Shown one piece after another: positions 51,901-62,392 of a stretch of DNA of 64,000 nucleotides. The stretch is from JAENVT01 sp963805445 (GTDB taxonomy: Bacteria > Actinomycetota > Acidimicrobiia > Acidimicrobiales > Ilumatobacteraceae), in the NCBI GenBank assembly GCA_963805445.1, contig CAWDUI010000047.1:569336-633335 (forward strand). The letters are read 5' to 3'. Position 1 is the stretch's first letter. Each line of letters opens with the position of its first letter. A model generated the notes under the pieces. The model did no database searches, was not told where the DNA came from, and worked only from the letters and a program-made list of their open reading frames with translations. The position numbers and the translations under genes are program-made.

Positions 51901-54900
51901 ACGGTTGCGCCGACCGGCAGGTTCACTGTGTCACTGATCGAGCCCGAGCCCGATGGTGTGCAGCTGCCTCCCCCGGTCGCCGAGCACGTCCACGACGCCG
52001 ACGTGAACGAAGCGGGAAGGGTGTCGGCGATCGTGGCCCCCGTGACCGAGGATGGTCCTGCGTTGGTGGCCGCGATCGTGTAACTGACGGCGGTGCCTGG
52101 CACGACCGAGGCAACCCCATCGGTCTTGGTGATCGACAGGTCGGCCGTCGGGGTCAGCGCGTCGGTGTCGGACGCCGAGTTGTTCGCCGGGCTCGGGTCG
52201 GCGATGCCGGCCGACGTCGCCGCGGCCGCGGTGTTGGCGACCGTGCCCGTCGCGTCCGGGCTGATCGCGGCAACGATGGTGAAGGTCACGCTGGTACCGA
52301 CCGGCAGGGTCACGGTCGTGTTGATCGCACCGCTCCCGCTCGCCGCCGTGCAACCCGCGCCTGCGGTGGGCGTGCAGGTCCACGACGTGAACGATTCGCC
52401 GGCGGGAACGGCGTCGGTGACGCTGGTGGCCGGCGCGTTCGAGGGCCCGGTGTTGGCGACGGTCACGGTGTAGGTGGTCGACTGACCAGGGATGACCGAC
52501 GCAACGCCGTCGGTCTTCGTCACGACGAGGTCAGCGCGTGGCGTGAGGCTGTCGACATCGGTGGCCGCGTTGTTGGCCGAGTTCGTGTCGGTGACGCCGA
52601 GCGGTGCGGCGACCGTCGCTGTGTTGGTCAACGTGCCGGTTGTTCCGGCGCCGATGACCGCGTTGATCGTGAAGGTGACCGAGGCGCCCACCGGCAGGTC
52701 GACGTTGCTGCTGATCGAGCCGCTGCCGGCCGCCGGGCAGGTGCCACCAGCCGTGCCCGCACACGTCCACGTCATCGACGTCACTCCCGCCGGCATGCTG
52801 TCGGTCACCGATGCACCGGTCACGCTCGACGGGCCGGTGTTGCTGACCACGACGGTGTAGATGGTGGATTGACCGGGCACGGCCGAGGCGGTGCCATCGG
52901 TCTTGGTGATGGTCAGATCGGTCTGCGGCGTGACGGTGGTGAGGTCGGTGGCCGTGTTGTTGGCCGGCGTCGGATCGGTCACGGTGCCCGGCAGGGTGAC
53001 CGTGGCCGTGTTGGAGATGGTGCCGGTTGCCGACGCAATGACGGTCGCCGTGATCGTGAAGGTGGCGGTCCCACCGGGAGCCAGCGTGATCGCCGCGGAC
53101 AGATTGCCGCTGCCAGAGGCCGGGCAGGTCGATCCTGCACTCGCCGAGCACGTCCACGTCGCGCCGCTGAGCGCGGCCGGGATCGTGTCGCCGACCGTTG
53201 CCCCGGTGACCGTCGAGGGCCCGGGGTTCGAAGCAACCACGGTGTAGGTCACGATGGTGCCGGGCACCACCGTGGTGAGGCCGTCGGTCTTGGTGATCGA
53301 GACGTCGGCCGTTGGTGTCAGCGTGTCGATGTCGCTGGCGGAGTTGTTCGCCGAGATCGGGTCGGTGACGCCCGCCGGTGCGGACACCGTGGCGGTGTTG
53401 GTCAGCGAGCCGGTGGCCGTCGATGCGACGGCAACCACGACCGTGTAGGTGACCGTGGCGCCGGAGGCGAGGGTGGCGGTGGTGGAGATCGGCATCGTCC
53501 CCGAGGCAGCGCCGCAGGATCCGCCGGCACTGGCCGCGCATGTCCACGAACCGGAGGATGCGCCGGCCGGCAGCGCATCTGCGATCGGCGCGTTCACGGC
53601 AGTCGACGGACCCGCGTTGCCGACCACAACGGTGTACGTCGTGCTCTGGCCGGGCACGACCGAGGCAACCCCGTCGGTCTTGGTGATCGACAGGTCGGCG
53701 GTCGGGTTCAGCGTGTCGGTGTCGGTCGCCGAGTTGTTCCCCGGCGTCGGGTCGGTCACGCCTGCCGGCACCGTGACCGTCGCCGTGTTCACCAGGCTGC
53801 CCGTCGCAGTCGCGACCACGGTGGCCGTCACCGTGAACGTCGCCGTCGCGCCGACCGGGAGGTCGACCGTCGTGACGATGTTGCCGCTGCCACTGCCGGC
53901 CGAGCACGATCCACCGCCGGCAGGCACGCACGTCCACGTGACACCACTCAACGCCGCCGGCATCGTGTCGGTCACCGTCGCCGCAGTCACCGCCGACGGA
54001 CCAGCATTGCCGGCCACCACCGTGTACGTCACCGACGTCCCCGGCACCTCCGTCAACGAACCATCCGTCTTGGTGATCGACAGATCCGCCGTCGGGTTCA
54101 ACGTGTCACTATCCGTCGCCGAGTTGTTCCCCGGCGTCGGATCCGTCACCCCACCCGGCACAGCAACCGTCGCCGTGTTCACCAACGTCCCCGTCGCCGA
54201 CGCACTCACCGTGCCCGTCACCGTGAACGTCGCCGTCGCGCCAACCGGAAGGTTCACCGACGCACTGATGCTGCCACTGCCACTCGCCGGGCACGACCCA
54301 CCACCAGCACCCGCACACGTCCACGTGACACCACTCAACGCCGCCGGCATCGTGTCGGTCACCGTCGCCGCAGTCACCGCCGACGGACCAGCATTGCCGG
54401 CCACCACCGTGTACGTCACCGACGTCCCCGGCACCTCCGTCAACGAACCATCCGTCTTGGTGATCGACAGATCCGCCGTCGGGTTCAACGTGTCACTATC
54501 CGTCGCCGAGTTGTTCCCCGGCGTCGGATCCGTCACCCCACCCGGCACAGCAACCGTCGCCGTGTTCACCAACGTCCCCGTCGCCGACGCACTCACCGTG
54601 CCCGTCACCGTGAACGTCGCCGTACCACTGGCCAGCAACGACACCGAGGCGCTGATCGAGCCCGAGCCCGACGCCGGGCACGACGACCCCACCGACGCAG
54701 TGCAGGTCCATGTCACACCACTCAACGCCGCCGGCATCGTGTCGGTCACCGTCGCCGCAGTCACCGCCGACGGACCAGCATTGCCGGCCACCACCGTGTA
54801 CGTCACCGACGTCCCCGGCACCTCCGTCAACGAACCATCCGTCTTGGTGATCGACAGATCCGCCGTCGGGTTCAACGTGTCACTATCCGTCGCCGAGTTG

Positions 54901-57900
54901 TTCCCCGGCGTCGGATCCGTCACCCCACCCGGCACAGCAACCGTCGCCGTGTTCACCAACGTCCCCGTCGCCGACGCACTCACCGTGCCCGTCACCGTGA
55001 ACGTCGCCGTACCACTGGCCAGCAACGACACCGAGGCGCTGATCGAGCCCGAGCCCGACGCCGGGCACGACGACCCCGCCGACGCAGTGCAGGTCCATGT
55101 CACACCACTCAACGCCGCCGGCATCGTGTCGGCCACGGTCGCGCCGGTGATCGTCGACGGGCCGGCGTTCGAGGCGATGATCGTGTAGGTCACCGACGCT
55201 CCGGGAACCGCTGTCGTCGCGCCGTCGGTCTTGGTGATCACGAGGTCGGCCGTCGGGCTGAGCGTGTCGGTGTCGGTCGCAGTGTTGTTGCCCGATGCCG
55301 GGTCGGTGACGCCGGCGCCGACCGACGCCGTCGCCGTGTTGGTCAGCGAGCCGGTCACGCCGGCCGCGACCGTCGCGCTGACGGTGAAGGTTGCGGTGCC
55401 GCCGACCGGCAGATCGACGGTGGCGTTGATGTTGCCGCTACCAGATGCCGGGCACGCAGCGCCGCCGGTGGTCGAGCACGTCCAGGCCGCACCCGTCAGG
55501 GTGGCAGGCAAGGTGTCGGTCACGTTCGAGGCAGGTGCAGCCGAAGGGCCCGCATTGGCCACGACCACGGTGTAGGTCACCGATGTGCCCGGCACCGCCG
55601 TTGCCGACCCATCGGTCTTGGTGATCGAGAGGTCGGCGCGCGGAGTCAGCGAGTCGGTGTCGGTCGCCGTGTTGTTGGCGCCATTGGTGTCGCTGCTGCC
55701 CGCCGGTGCAGTGATCGTGGCCATGTTGACGAGCGAGCCGGTGGCAACAGCCGAGACCGTGCCGCTGACGGTGAAGGTCGCCGTTCCGGAGACGAGCAGG
55801 TTGACCGCGGCGTTGATGTTGCCACTGCCCGACGCGGGGCAGCTCGAGCCGGCGCTCGCGGCGCATGTCCACGTGACGCCGGTGAAGGTGGCCGGCAAGG
55901 TGTCGGCGACGGTGGCGCCGGTGATCACCGACGGGCCGGCGTTCGACGCAACGATCGTGTAGGTCAGGCCTTGGCCCGGGATCGTCGAGGCGACGCCGTC
56001 GGTCTTGGTGATCGACAGGTCACCGGTCGGCGTCAGCGTGTCGGTATCGGTGGCGCTGTTGTTGGCGGGCGTCGGGTCGGTCACCGATGCCGGGGCCACG
56101 ATGGTCGCCGTGTTGGCAACCGTTCCGGTGGCGCTGGCCGCGATCGTGCCGGTGAGCGTGAAGGTGGTCGTACCACCGGGCGCCAGGTTGACGCTGGCGT
56201 TGATGTTGCCGCTGCCCGAGGCCGGGCAGCTCGATCCGGCCGACGCCGTGCACGTCCACGTCCCACCGGTGATGGTGGCCGGCAAGGTGTCGGCCACCGT
56301 GGCGCCGGTGACCGACGATGGTCCAGCGTTCGACGCAACGATCGTGTAGGTCACGGGGGTGCCGGGCACCTCGCTCGCCGAGCCGTCGGTCTTGGTGATC
56401 GACAGGTCGGCAGTCGGCACCAAGGTGTCGGTGTCGGTGGCGGTGTTGTTGGCGGCGGTGGGATCGGTGATCCCGGCTGCGACTGCCACTGTTGCCGTGT
56501 TGGCCAGGGTGCCCGTCGCCGTGGAGGCGATCGTCGCGGTGAGGGTGAAGGTGGCCGTGCCACTGGGCAGGAGATCGACCGTCGTGGCGATGTTGCCGCT
56601 CCCCGACGCCGGGCATGTCGATCCGGCCGACGCGGTGCACGTCCATGTTGCGCCCGACAAGGTTGCGGGCAACGTGTCGGTCACCGTGGTCGCCAGTGCT
56701 GCAGACGGTCCCACGTTCGAGGCGACGATCGTGTACGTCACGGTCGAGCCCGGCACGGCGGTCGCGCTGCCGTCGGTCTTGGTCACCGCAACATCGGCGC
56801 GACGGGTGATCGTCGTGGTGTCGGTGGCGGAGTTGTTCGCAGGAGTCGGGTCGGTCGAGCCGCCGGGCAGAGCGACCGAGGCGGTGTTCGAGAGCGTGCC
56901 GGTTGCGGTGGACACGACCGTGCCGTTGACGGTGAAGGTGACGGAGCCGGCGGCGAGCACGTTGACCGAAGCGGAGATGCTGCCGGATCCGGATGCCGGG
57001 CAACTCGACCCGGCCGAGGCGGTGCAGGTCCACGTGACACCCGACAGCGTTGCCGGCATGGTGTCCGTCACGATGGCGCCGGTGATCGCCGATGGCCCGG
57101 CGTTCGAGGCGGCGATGGTGTACGTCAGCGAAGTCCCGGCATTGATGGTCGTCAAGCCGTCGGTCTTGGAGATCGACAGGTCGGCGGTCGGGGTCAGCGA
57201 GTCGGTGTCGGTCGCCGAGTTGTTGGCCGAGTTGGTCTCGACCACACCGGCGGGCGCGGCGATGTTGACGGTGTTGGCCAACGAGCCGGTCGCGGTCGAC
57301 GACACGGCCACGATCACGGTGTACGTCACCGAACCGCTCGGCGACAGGGTGGCGGTCGTCGACATCGGCAGGGTGCCGCTCGCCGCGCCACATGTGCCAC
57401 CGCTGCCGGCTGTACACGTCCACGTGCCCGACGTGGCGCCGCTCGGCAAGGCGTCGGTGATCGGCGCGGCCGTTGCCGTGGACGGTCCCGCATTCGATGC
57501 CACGATCGTGTAGGTCACATTGGTGCCCGGCACTGCTGTCGCGGACCCGTCGGTCTTGGTCACGCCGAGGTTGACGCGCGGCTCGGCCGGCGTTGCCGAT
57601 GTGGCCGTGTTGTTGGCCGGGGTGAGCTCCGGGATCGTTCCGGGCCCGGCCACGGTCGCGGTGTTGGACAGCGTGCCGGTGAACGTCGGCGCCAAGGTCG
57701 CGGTGATGGTGTACGTGGCCGAGTCGCCGACTTGCAGATTGGCCGTGGTGCTCAACGACCCGCTCCCACTCGCCGTGCAACTCGATCCGGCCGAAGCAGT
57801 GCATGTCCATGTTGCGGAACTGAGCCCGGCCGGCAACGTGTCGGTCACGACGATCGGGGCGGTGCCGGTTCGCGGATAGGGACCGTTGTTGGTGGCGACG

Positions 57901-59535
57901 ACGGTGTACGTCACCGTCTGGCCGGGGATCACCGGGCTGGCGCCGACGGTCTTCGTCACGCTCACGTCGATGCATTGCGAACCGGTGTTGGTCCCCGGCG
58001 GAGCTGTGATCACCCCAGCCGTGGAAGAGGCACCGGCGCTTCCCGATGTGGCGCCATAGGCGGAACCCGTCGCGACGTGGATGCCGTTGGCACCGCCGGT
58101 GACGGTGGTCGCCGCGGTCGCCGCCGATGTGATCACTCGTCCGCCACCGCCTCCACCGCCCGGCCCATGCTGATCGGTGTGGGTCTCGTTACCGCCGGCG
58201 CCACCGCGGGCGCGGACCGTGAGGCCACTGATCCCGCTGGAGGCTCCGGCCAGCGATGTCAACACCACGACCGACCCGCCGGCGCCACCGCCGCCGCTGC
58301 CGTCCTGACCGCTGATGTTGCCGGGCGAGCCATCGGCGTTGATCGTGCCCGTGCCCGACAGGCTTCCGGCGCGCACCAGCACGATGCCGCCACCGGGGCC
58401 GCCTGCCGACGACAGGACCGCGTTGTTGTCGCTGCCCGCGCCGCCGCCGCCACCCAGGAACACGCGAGTCGCGGTTCCGGGTACCACCACGCCGCCGTAG
58501 CCGCCGCGCGCCAGGTTCGACGACCACGTGTTGCCGCCGACACCACCGGCGCCGCCGTTGCCGCCACCGCCACCGCCAGAGTTCTCGCCGTTGCTCGTCG
58601 GGTCCCCGTCCGTGCCGCCGCCACCCGCGTTGCCGGGTGCGCCACGAGCGAAGTCGCCGTTCGGATAGCCGTCGCCAACGCTGTCGGCCGCGCCGGTCGT
58701 CCACTTCGTGGTGCCGGCGATGCCTTCACCCTTCTGGCCGTTGGCGGCCTTGGCGGTCGCCGTGCGGTAGTCGGTGTTGGCCAATCCCGTGGTGCCACTG
58801 CGGCTGCGTTGCAGACCCGGGCGGAACCCTTGCCCGGTCACATCGATCGTCGCGCCATTGAGGTTGAGGTCACTGGCGACGTCGAGCACGACGATGCCGC
58901 CGCTCGACCCGTCCCACGCGACGGCGGCCGGCGGTGTCGCCGCGCTCAGGCTCGCCGACGAGTACTGCGGCACGCGCACGATCTGGTAGCGCTGCTGACC
59001 CTGTGTCGAGGTCTCGGCCGCCGTGGCGTATCCGTTGACCAGTCCGCCGTTGGTGCCCGCACCGGCGAGACCGATGACCGAGCCGGCAACCGAGGTGACC
59101 GTCGCGTACTCGTATTGCCCGGCGATGAACGACGCATTCGTGAGATAGCCCGACGCCGTGGCCGACGAGACACCATCGCCATAGGAGTTGGTGTTGGTCG
59201 AGTCGATCTGCGCGCCTTGCATCTGGATCACGAGCACGAGGTCGCCGACCGCGATCGGCGTGGCCGAGCCGCGGCTCGTGCCGACGGTCGCTGTCGTGCT
59301 TGCCGGTACCGGCGACGATCGAGGCCTGACCCGGGTAGTAGGTGTTGATCACCCCGGTCGCCGTCGTGGTGCCGGTCAACGGCGGCGAGGCGCACAACGC
59401 GGCTGCCGCGGCCGCCGGGACGAACAGGCCGCCGCCGACGAGAACGGACGCAGCGATGAGCGTCGTCGCGAGCGCGCTGCGTCGCAAGCCCGCCCAGCGC
59501 TGGGCATGCGATCGGGAGGATCTGCTGTCAGACAT
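36962..59535 (-). CDS. Giant DUF11-repeat cell-wall-anchored surface protein, frame breaks near both ends
   Basis: About 22.6 kb, about 7,520 residues. ATG 59535 starts a signal peptide (LATTLIAASVLVGGGLFVPAAAAA). A beta-rich domain and a Gly-rich domain (runs such as GGGGGGNGGAGGVGGN, about residues 280-480) follow. Next come 52 DUF11-type repeats of about 128 residues, each opening with a form of ADLSITKTDG, and two shorter related repeats. The C-terminus is a sortase signal: LPSTG (37064-37078), a hydrophobic stretch and the basic tail GRRRKPRRR, ending at TAG 36962-36964. The long frame is open from about 59300 to 37170 without interruption. The signal peptide and the LPSTG end lie in other frames, with breaks near 59296-59305 and 37160-37172. 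Predicted role: surface adhesin or stalk. No sortase gene is visible. Confidence 0.85.
37064..37078 (-). other. LPSTG sortase motif of the giant surface protein
   Basis: On the minus strand the frame ending at 36962 encodes NRSSNLPSTGAAAVTKLV, then GGEVFGLGALLMVV and a basic tail. This is a complete cell-wall sorting signal: LPXTG, hydrophobic helix, positive charges. It is out of frame with the main repeat array because of the break near 37166. Confidence 0.85.
37200..57972 (-). repeat. Array of 54 DUF11-type protein repeats
   Basis: The array runs through one open frame. Each full unit is about 127-129 residues (about 385 bp). The order within a unit is: KTDG opening, VPGTSVTYTIV, a NAGPS turn, DTLPA, a W-x-C...C pair, a polar glycine/serine stretch, VTFTV, and SNTATVAAP ending in NNSATDTDTL. 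I counted 52 long units and two shorter C-terminal ones (openings PGLSITKSTA and SSLEVTKTSP). Divergence between units is high except for the three units at 53941-55101. Confidence 0.88.
53941..55101 (-). repeat. Three near-identical 387-bp tandem units within the giant gene
   Basis: The string ACACCACTCAACGCCGCCGG begins at 53941, 54328, 54715 and 55102, giving an exact 387-bp (129-residue) period. Over about 300 bp of each unit the DNA is identical or nearly so. The part carrying the Cys pair differs between the first copy and the other two. This indicates recent tandem duplication or gene conversion. Confidence 0.9.
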
Positions 59536-59737
59536 CTGTGAAGTGATCCGTCCGCTCGAAGAAATACACAGGGCCGAAGTCAGCCCCGGCGACATTGGCG
59601 ACCAGCCAGCGCGCGTCCATCGATCCGACCGTCTTGTTGTCGGACCCGGTACCGCGCGCTGACATGAATCGTCGTTCCCACCAGGGATTTCATCGGCAAA
59701 CTTGCCGGAACCTTGACGATCACCTTGGAGGCGGGCG

Positions 59738-59765
59738 GCTCTGCATATATGCATATATGCAGAGC
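59738..59765. promoter_or_regulatory. 28-bp perfect palindrome with iterated TGCATATA, upstream of parA
   Basis: The palindrome runs from GCTCTGCATATATG (59738-59751) into its exact reverse complement CATATATGCAGAGC (59752-59765). The core repeats TGCATATA twice plus TGCA. It is the most AT-rich spot in this GC-rich area and ends 56 bp before the parA start. It could be a centromere-like parS/parH site, an autoregulatory operator, or both. Confidence 0.65.
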
Positions 59766-59821
59766 ACTGCTACGCTCCTGCTCATGGGTTTACGGCCGAA
59801 GTGTGTGACACGGGGAGCGCG

Positions 59822-60673
59822 ATGAGCGAGCTGCCCCACCCGGTTCCCGTCGCGCCCTTGGGTGAGGTCATCACGGTGGCGCACACCAAGGGCGGGGCAG
59901 GCAAGACATCGCTGACGTTCAACCTCGCCTATGCGTTGTCGACGTGCGGCGCACGGGTCCTGGTCGTCGATCTCGATCAGCAGACCGGGCAGTCCGTGTT
60001 CCTCGGCGACGCCGCGCCGCGCCGCTCGAGCGAAGCCGCCGACATCGCCGATGTGGGTGCCGTGCTCCTCGGTCACGCCACCCTTCAAGACGCGTTGATC
60101 CGTCAGGTGTATCCCAACCTCGACGTGCTCCCGGCCGACGAGGTCTCGATGGGTCATGCCGGTCGGCAGCTCACCGATCCATGGGTGCGCAGCCGGTTGA
60201 TCGACGTGCTCGACCTGGCGCGCGACAGCTGGGATGTCGTGCTGGTCGACACGCCCGGGCATCAGTCGAGCGTCGTCGCCGCGGCGCTCAGCGGCTCCTC
60301 GGGCGTCCTCGTGCCGATGGTGCCCGAGGCGGGCCCGGTGACCGAACTGCCGACGATCCTCAACACCATCGACTCCATTGCCCGCACCAACGATCGCCTC
60401 GAGGTCTACGGCATCATCAAGATGCGCATCTGGGGAACCAGCGTGTACCGGCGTGTCGCCGAGGAGGAGATCCGCACGGTCGCCGATCGATTCGGAGTGC
60501 CGCTGTTCCGCAACAAGATCCCCGAGGACGCCAAGTTCGGCGAGGCTCACCTCGTTGGCCTGCCAGTCGGTGCGTACCACTACTCCGCTCGATCCGCGAC
60601 CGCCTACCGGCACGTCGCCTACGAACTGATCCAACGACGCGATTGGCACTTTCGCGTACCGGAGCTCTTGTAG
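59822..60673 (+). CDS. parA: ParA/MinD-type Walker ATPase
   Basis: A protein of about 283 residues with a deviant Walker A KGGAGKT at residues 23-29, switch I/II regions (VVDLDQQTGQSVF, then VVLVDTPGHQSSVV), and the ParA-type C-terminal half. The N-terminus lacks a helix-turn-helix extension, as in the small type Ib-like partition ATPases. The start ATG 59822 has a GGGGAG ribosome binding site; an in-frame GTG at 59801 is less likely. The stop TAG overlaps the GTG start of the next gene by one base. ParA proteins dimerise with ATP on DNA and position cargo (plasmid, chromosome region or protein complex) through a partner protein. Here the partner is probably the next gene and the site the palindrome upstream. 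Confidence 0.88.
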   Translation: MSELPHPVPVAPLGEVITVAHTKGGAGKTSLTFNLAYALSTCGARVLVVDLDQQTGQSVFLGDAAPRRSSEAADIADVGAVLLGHATLQDALIRQVYPNLDVLPADEVSMGHAGRQLTDPWVRSRLIDVLDLARDSWDVVLVDTPGHQSSVVAAALSGSSGVLVPMVPEAGPVTELPTILNTIDSIARTNDRLEVYGIIKMRIWGTSVYRRVAEEEIRTVADRFGVPLFRNKIPEDAKFGEAHLVGLPVGAYHYSARSATAYRHVAYELIQRRDWHFRVPELL

Positions 60674-61226
60674 TGGCCGGGTCGAAGAGTGCCGATCTCG
60701 CCAAACGCTTGGCCGACCGGCTGGAGGGAGCCCCACCACACGGACGAGCATCGGCCGACCTGGAGCCGATGCTCCACGAACCGGTGGGCCCGGCAACGCG
60801 GCGGGCATCGACCGGTCACCCTTCACGGGGCCCCGCCCAACGCCTCGATCGGCCCGCTCGAGGGTCGAACGGTGGACGCCTCGCGGCCACCTCGTGCCGC
60901 ATGCGTTGCACGCGGACGCGCGTCGGCTCAAGCTGTCGCAGCAGGCCCGCCGCGGTCGCCGCGTCACGTGGGACGACGTTGCCAGCGAAGCCATCGATCT
61001 CCTGTTGGCCCAGCGCAACGAGGTCGCCCGACCATTGAGTGATGTCCGCCGCATGGCAGATCAGGCGACGTCGGGTCCACGGCTGGTGCAGGCGACCATC
61101 GCCGACGATCTCGACGCCGCGTTCGGCGAACTGCGCCTCGACCTCTGCGACGAGATCGGCCGCGACATCTCCTACGAGCAGCTGTGGGCCGCGGCGTTGC
61201 TGATCTGGTTGCGCGCCCACCGATGA
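60673..61226 (+). CDS. Small basic ParA partner, probable ribbon-helix-helix protein, one frame break
   Basis: The start GTG 60673 shares its G with the parA stop (TAGTG), so translation is coupled. The N-terminal part (AGSKSADLAKRLADRLEGAP) is in one frame. After a break near 60805-60825 the second frame gives a Pro/Arg-rich linker and then HADARRLKLSQQARRGRRVT with WDDVASEAIDLLLAQR. That pattern, a short basic strand followed by two helices, resembles a ribbon-helix-helix domain as in ParG-type partition proteins. The C-terminal 60 residues are acidic and helical. Length is about 184 residues. Its role as the DNA-binding ParB-equivalent is inferred from position and pattern. The LtrA-like gene starts inside its stop (ATGA). 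Confidence 0.62.
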
Positions 61227-62392
61227 CGTCGCCCGAGATGCCCGACAAGACGGATCGCCACACGACCAACCTCGAACTGTTTCTCGACCTCGTCTTCGTC
61301 TTCGCCGTCACCCAGATCGCTTCACTGGTCAGCCACGACCTCACGCTGCGGGGCACGGGGCGCGGGTTGTTGGTCTCGTGGCTGGTGTGGTGGCAGTGGT
61401 CGCAGTTCACCTGGGCGGGCTCGGCGGCCGACCTGCAGCAGCGCGTCGCCACGCGGGTGCTGGTGCTGTGCACCATTCCGGCAACGCTGACGATGGCTGT
61501 GTCGATCCCGCACTCGTTCCACGATCCCGGCTTGCACGACACAGGCCCGTGGTTCGGCGTCGCCTACATGGCGGTGCAGTTGCTCGTGCTCGGGATGCAG
61601 GGGACGGAGGCGATGCGCGACGCGGCCACCCGTCAGGCATTCATCGACTTCGTGTCGGTGGCTTCGATCGCACCACTCTGCGTCCTGGCCGGCGGCTTCG
61701 CCCATGATCGAGTCCGGCTGGCCTGGTGGGTCGCGGCGGCACTGGTCAACGTCGCCAGTGCGATCCGCGGCGCCTCCGGCGAGTGGTCGATCAACCCGGT
61801 TCACTTCGCCGAGCGCCACACGTTGTTCGTGATCATCTCGCTCGGCGAGGCGGTCGTCGCCATCGGTGCAACCGCGTCCGACGTCGGGTTGTCGATTCGG
61901 ATCCTGATCGGGCTGGTCGCCGCGGCGTCAGTCGCATGCATCCTGTGGTGGGTCTACTTCGCATTCATCCCCCGCGTCGCCGAGCACACCCTCGAGCACG
62001 CCGCCACGGCTCAGCGTGGGCGCGCCGCACGCGACCTGTTCACCTTCGGCCACTTCCCCATCGTGGTCGGCATCATCGCCTTCGCGGTGGTCGTCAAGCA
62101 CATGGTCGCGGACCCGACCGAGTCGCTGCCGATCAACGATCGCCGGCTGCTGATCGCCTCGATGGTGCTGTTGATCGGCGGGTGCCTGCACATCCAATGG
62201 CGGGTGATCCACAGGCTGGCGCCCGAACGGTTCGTTGCAATCGCGGTGATTGCGGTGTGGATGCTGGTGGGGTCGGCGGTGGCCGGCTCAGCCGCCGTCG
62301 CCGGCATCGCCGTGACCCTCGCCGTCATGCAGACGATCACCTGGAGGCGCTACCGAGCCGGCCCGCTCGCCGGCGCGATCGGCACCGGCTGA
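61223..62392 (+). CDS. Low temperature requirement A (LtrA) family membrane protein
   Basis: A 389-residue protein with about ten transmembrane helices. The LtrA signature opens the protein: TTNLELFLDLVFVFAVTQIA (E-L-F-F/L-D-L-V-F-V-F). A second motif, HFAERHTLFVIISLGEAVVAIG, lies near the middle, followed by the central segment GHFPIVVGIIAFAV. LtrA was named from a Listeria mutant defective at low temperature; the molecular function is unknown. The start ATG 61223 overlaps the stop of the ParA-partner gene, so the three genes form an operon. Its 3' end overlaps the convergent MFS gene by about 105 bp, suggesting one of the two ends is shifted by sequence error. Confidence 0.88.
   Translation: MTSPEMPDKTDRHTTNLELFLDLVFVFAVTQIASLVSHDLTLRGTGRGLLVSWLVWWQWSQFTWAGSAADLQQRVATRVLVLCTIPATLTMAVSIPHSFHDPGLHDTGPWFGVAYMAVQLLVLGMQGTEAMRDAATRQAFIDFVSVASIAPLCVLAGGFAHDRVRLAWWVAAALVNVASAIRGASGEWSINPVHFAERHTLFVIISLGEAVVAIGATASDVGLSIRILIGLVAAASVACILWWVYFAFIPRVAEHTLEHAATAQRGRAARDLFTFGHFPIVVGIIAFAVVVKHMVADPTESLPINDRRLLIASMVLLIGGCLHIQWRVIHRLAPERFVAIAVIAVWMLVGSAVAGSAAVAGIAVTLAVMQTITWRRYRAGPLAGAIGTG

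Noticed and set aside
53941..55101. Regular spaced repeats considered as a CRISPR or satellite array
   Set aside because: The period is 387 bp, the whole unit is coding, and there are no short repeats with unique spacers.
51576..59348. A 2,590-codon open frame on the plus strand, antisense to the giant gene, with many shorter ones along 37-57 kb
   Set aside because: It mirrors the periodic codon structure of the minus-strand repeats, is Arg/Gly/His rich with no domain, and has no start context. It is a shadow of the high-GC repeat array.
59738..59765. The 28-bp palindrome as a transcription terminator
   Set aside because: It is AT-rich with no loop or T-run, and lies upstream of both divergent genes rather than downstream of one.
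59535..59822. ParA neighbourhood as the chromosomal replication origin
   Set aside because: No dnaA, dnaN, rsmG/gidB or true parB is nearby, and no DnaA-box cluster is seen.
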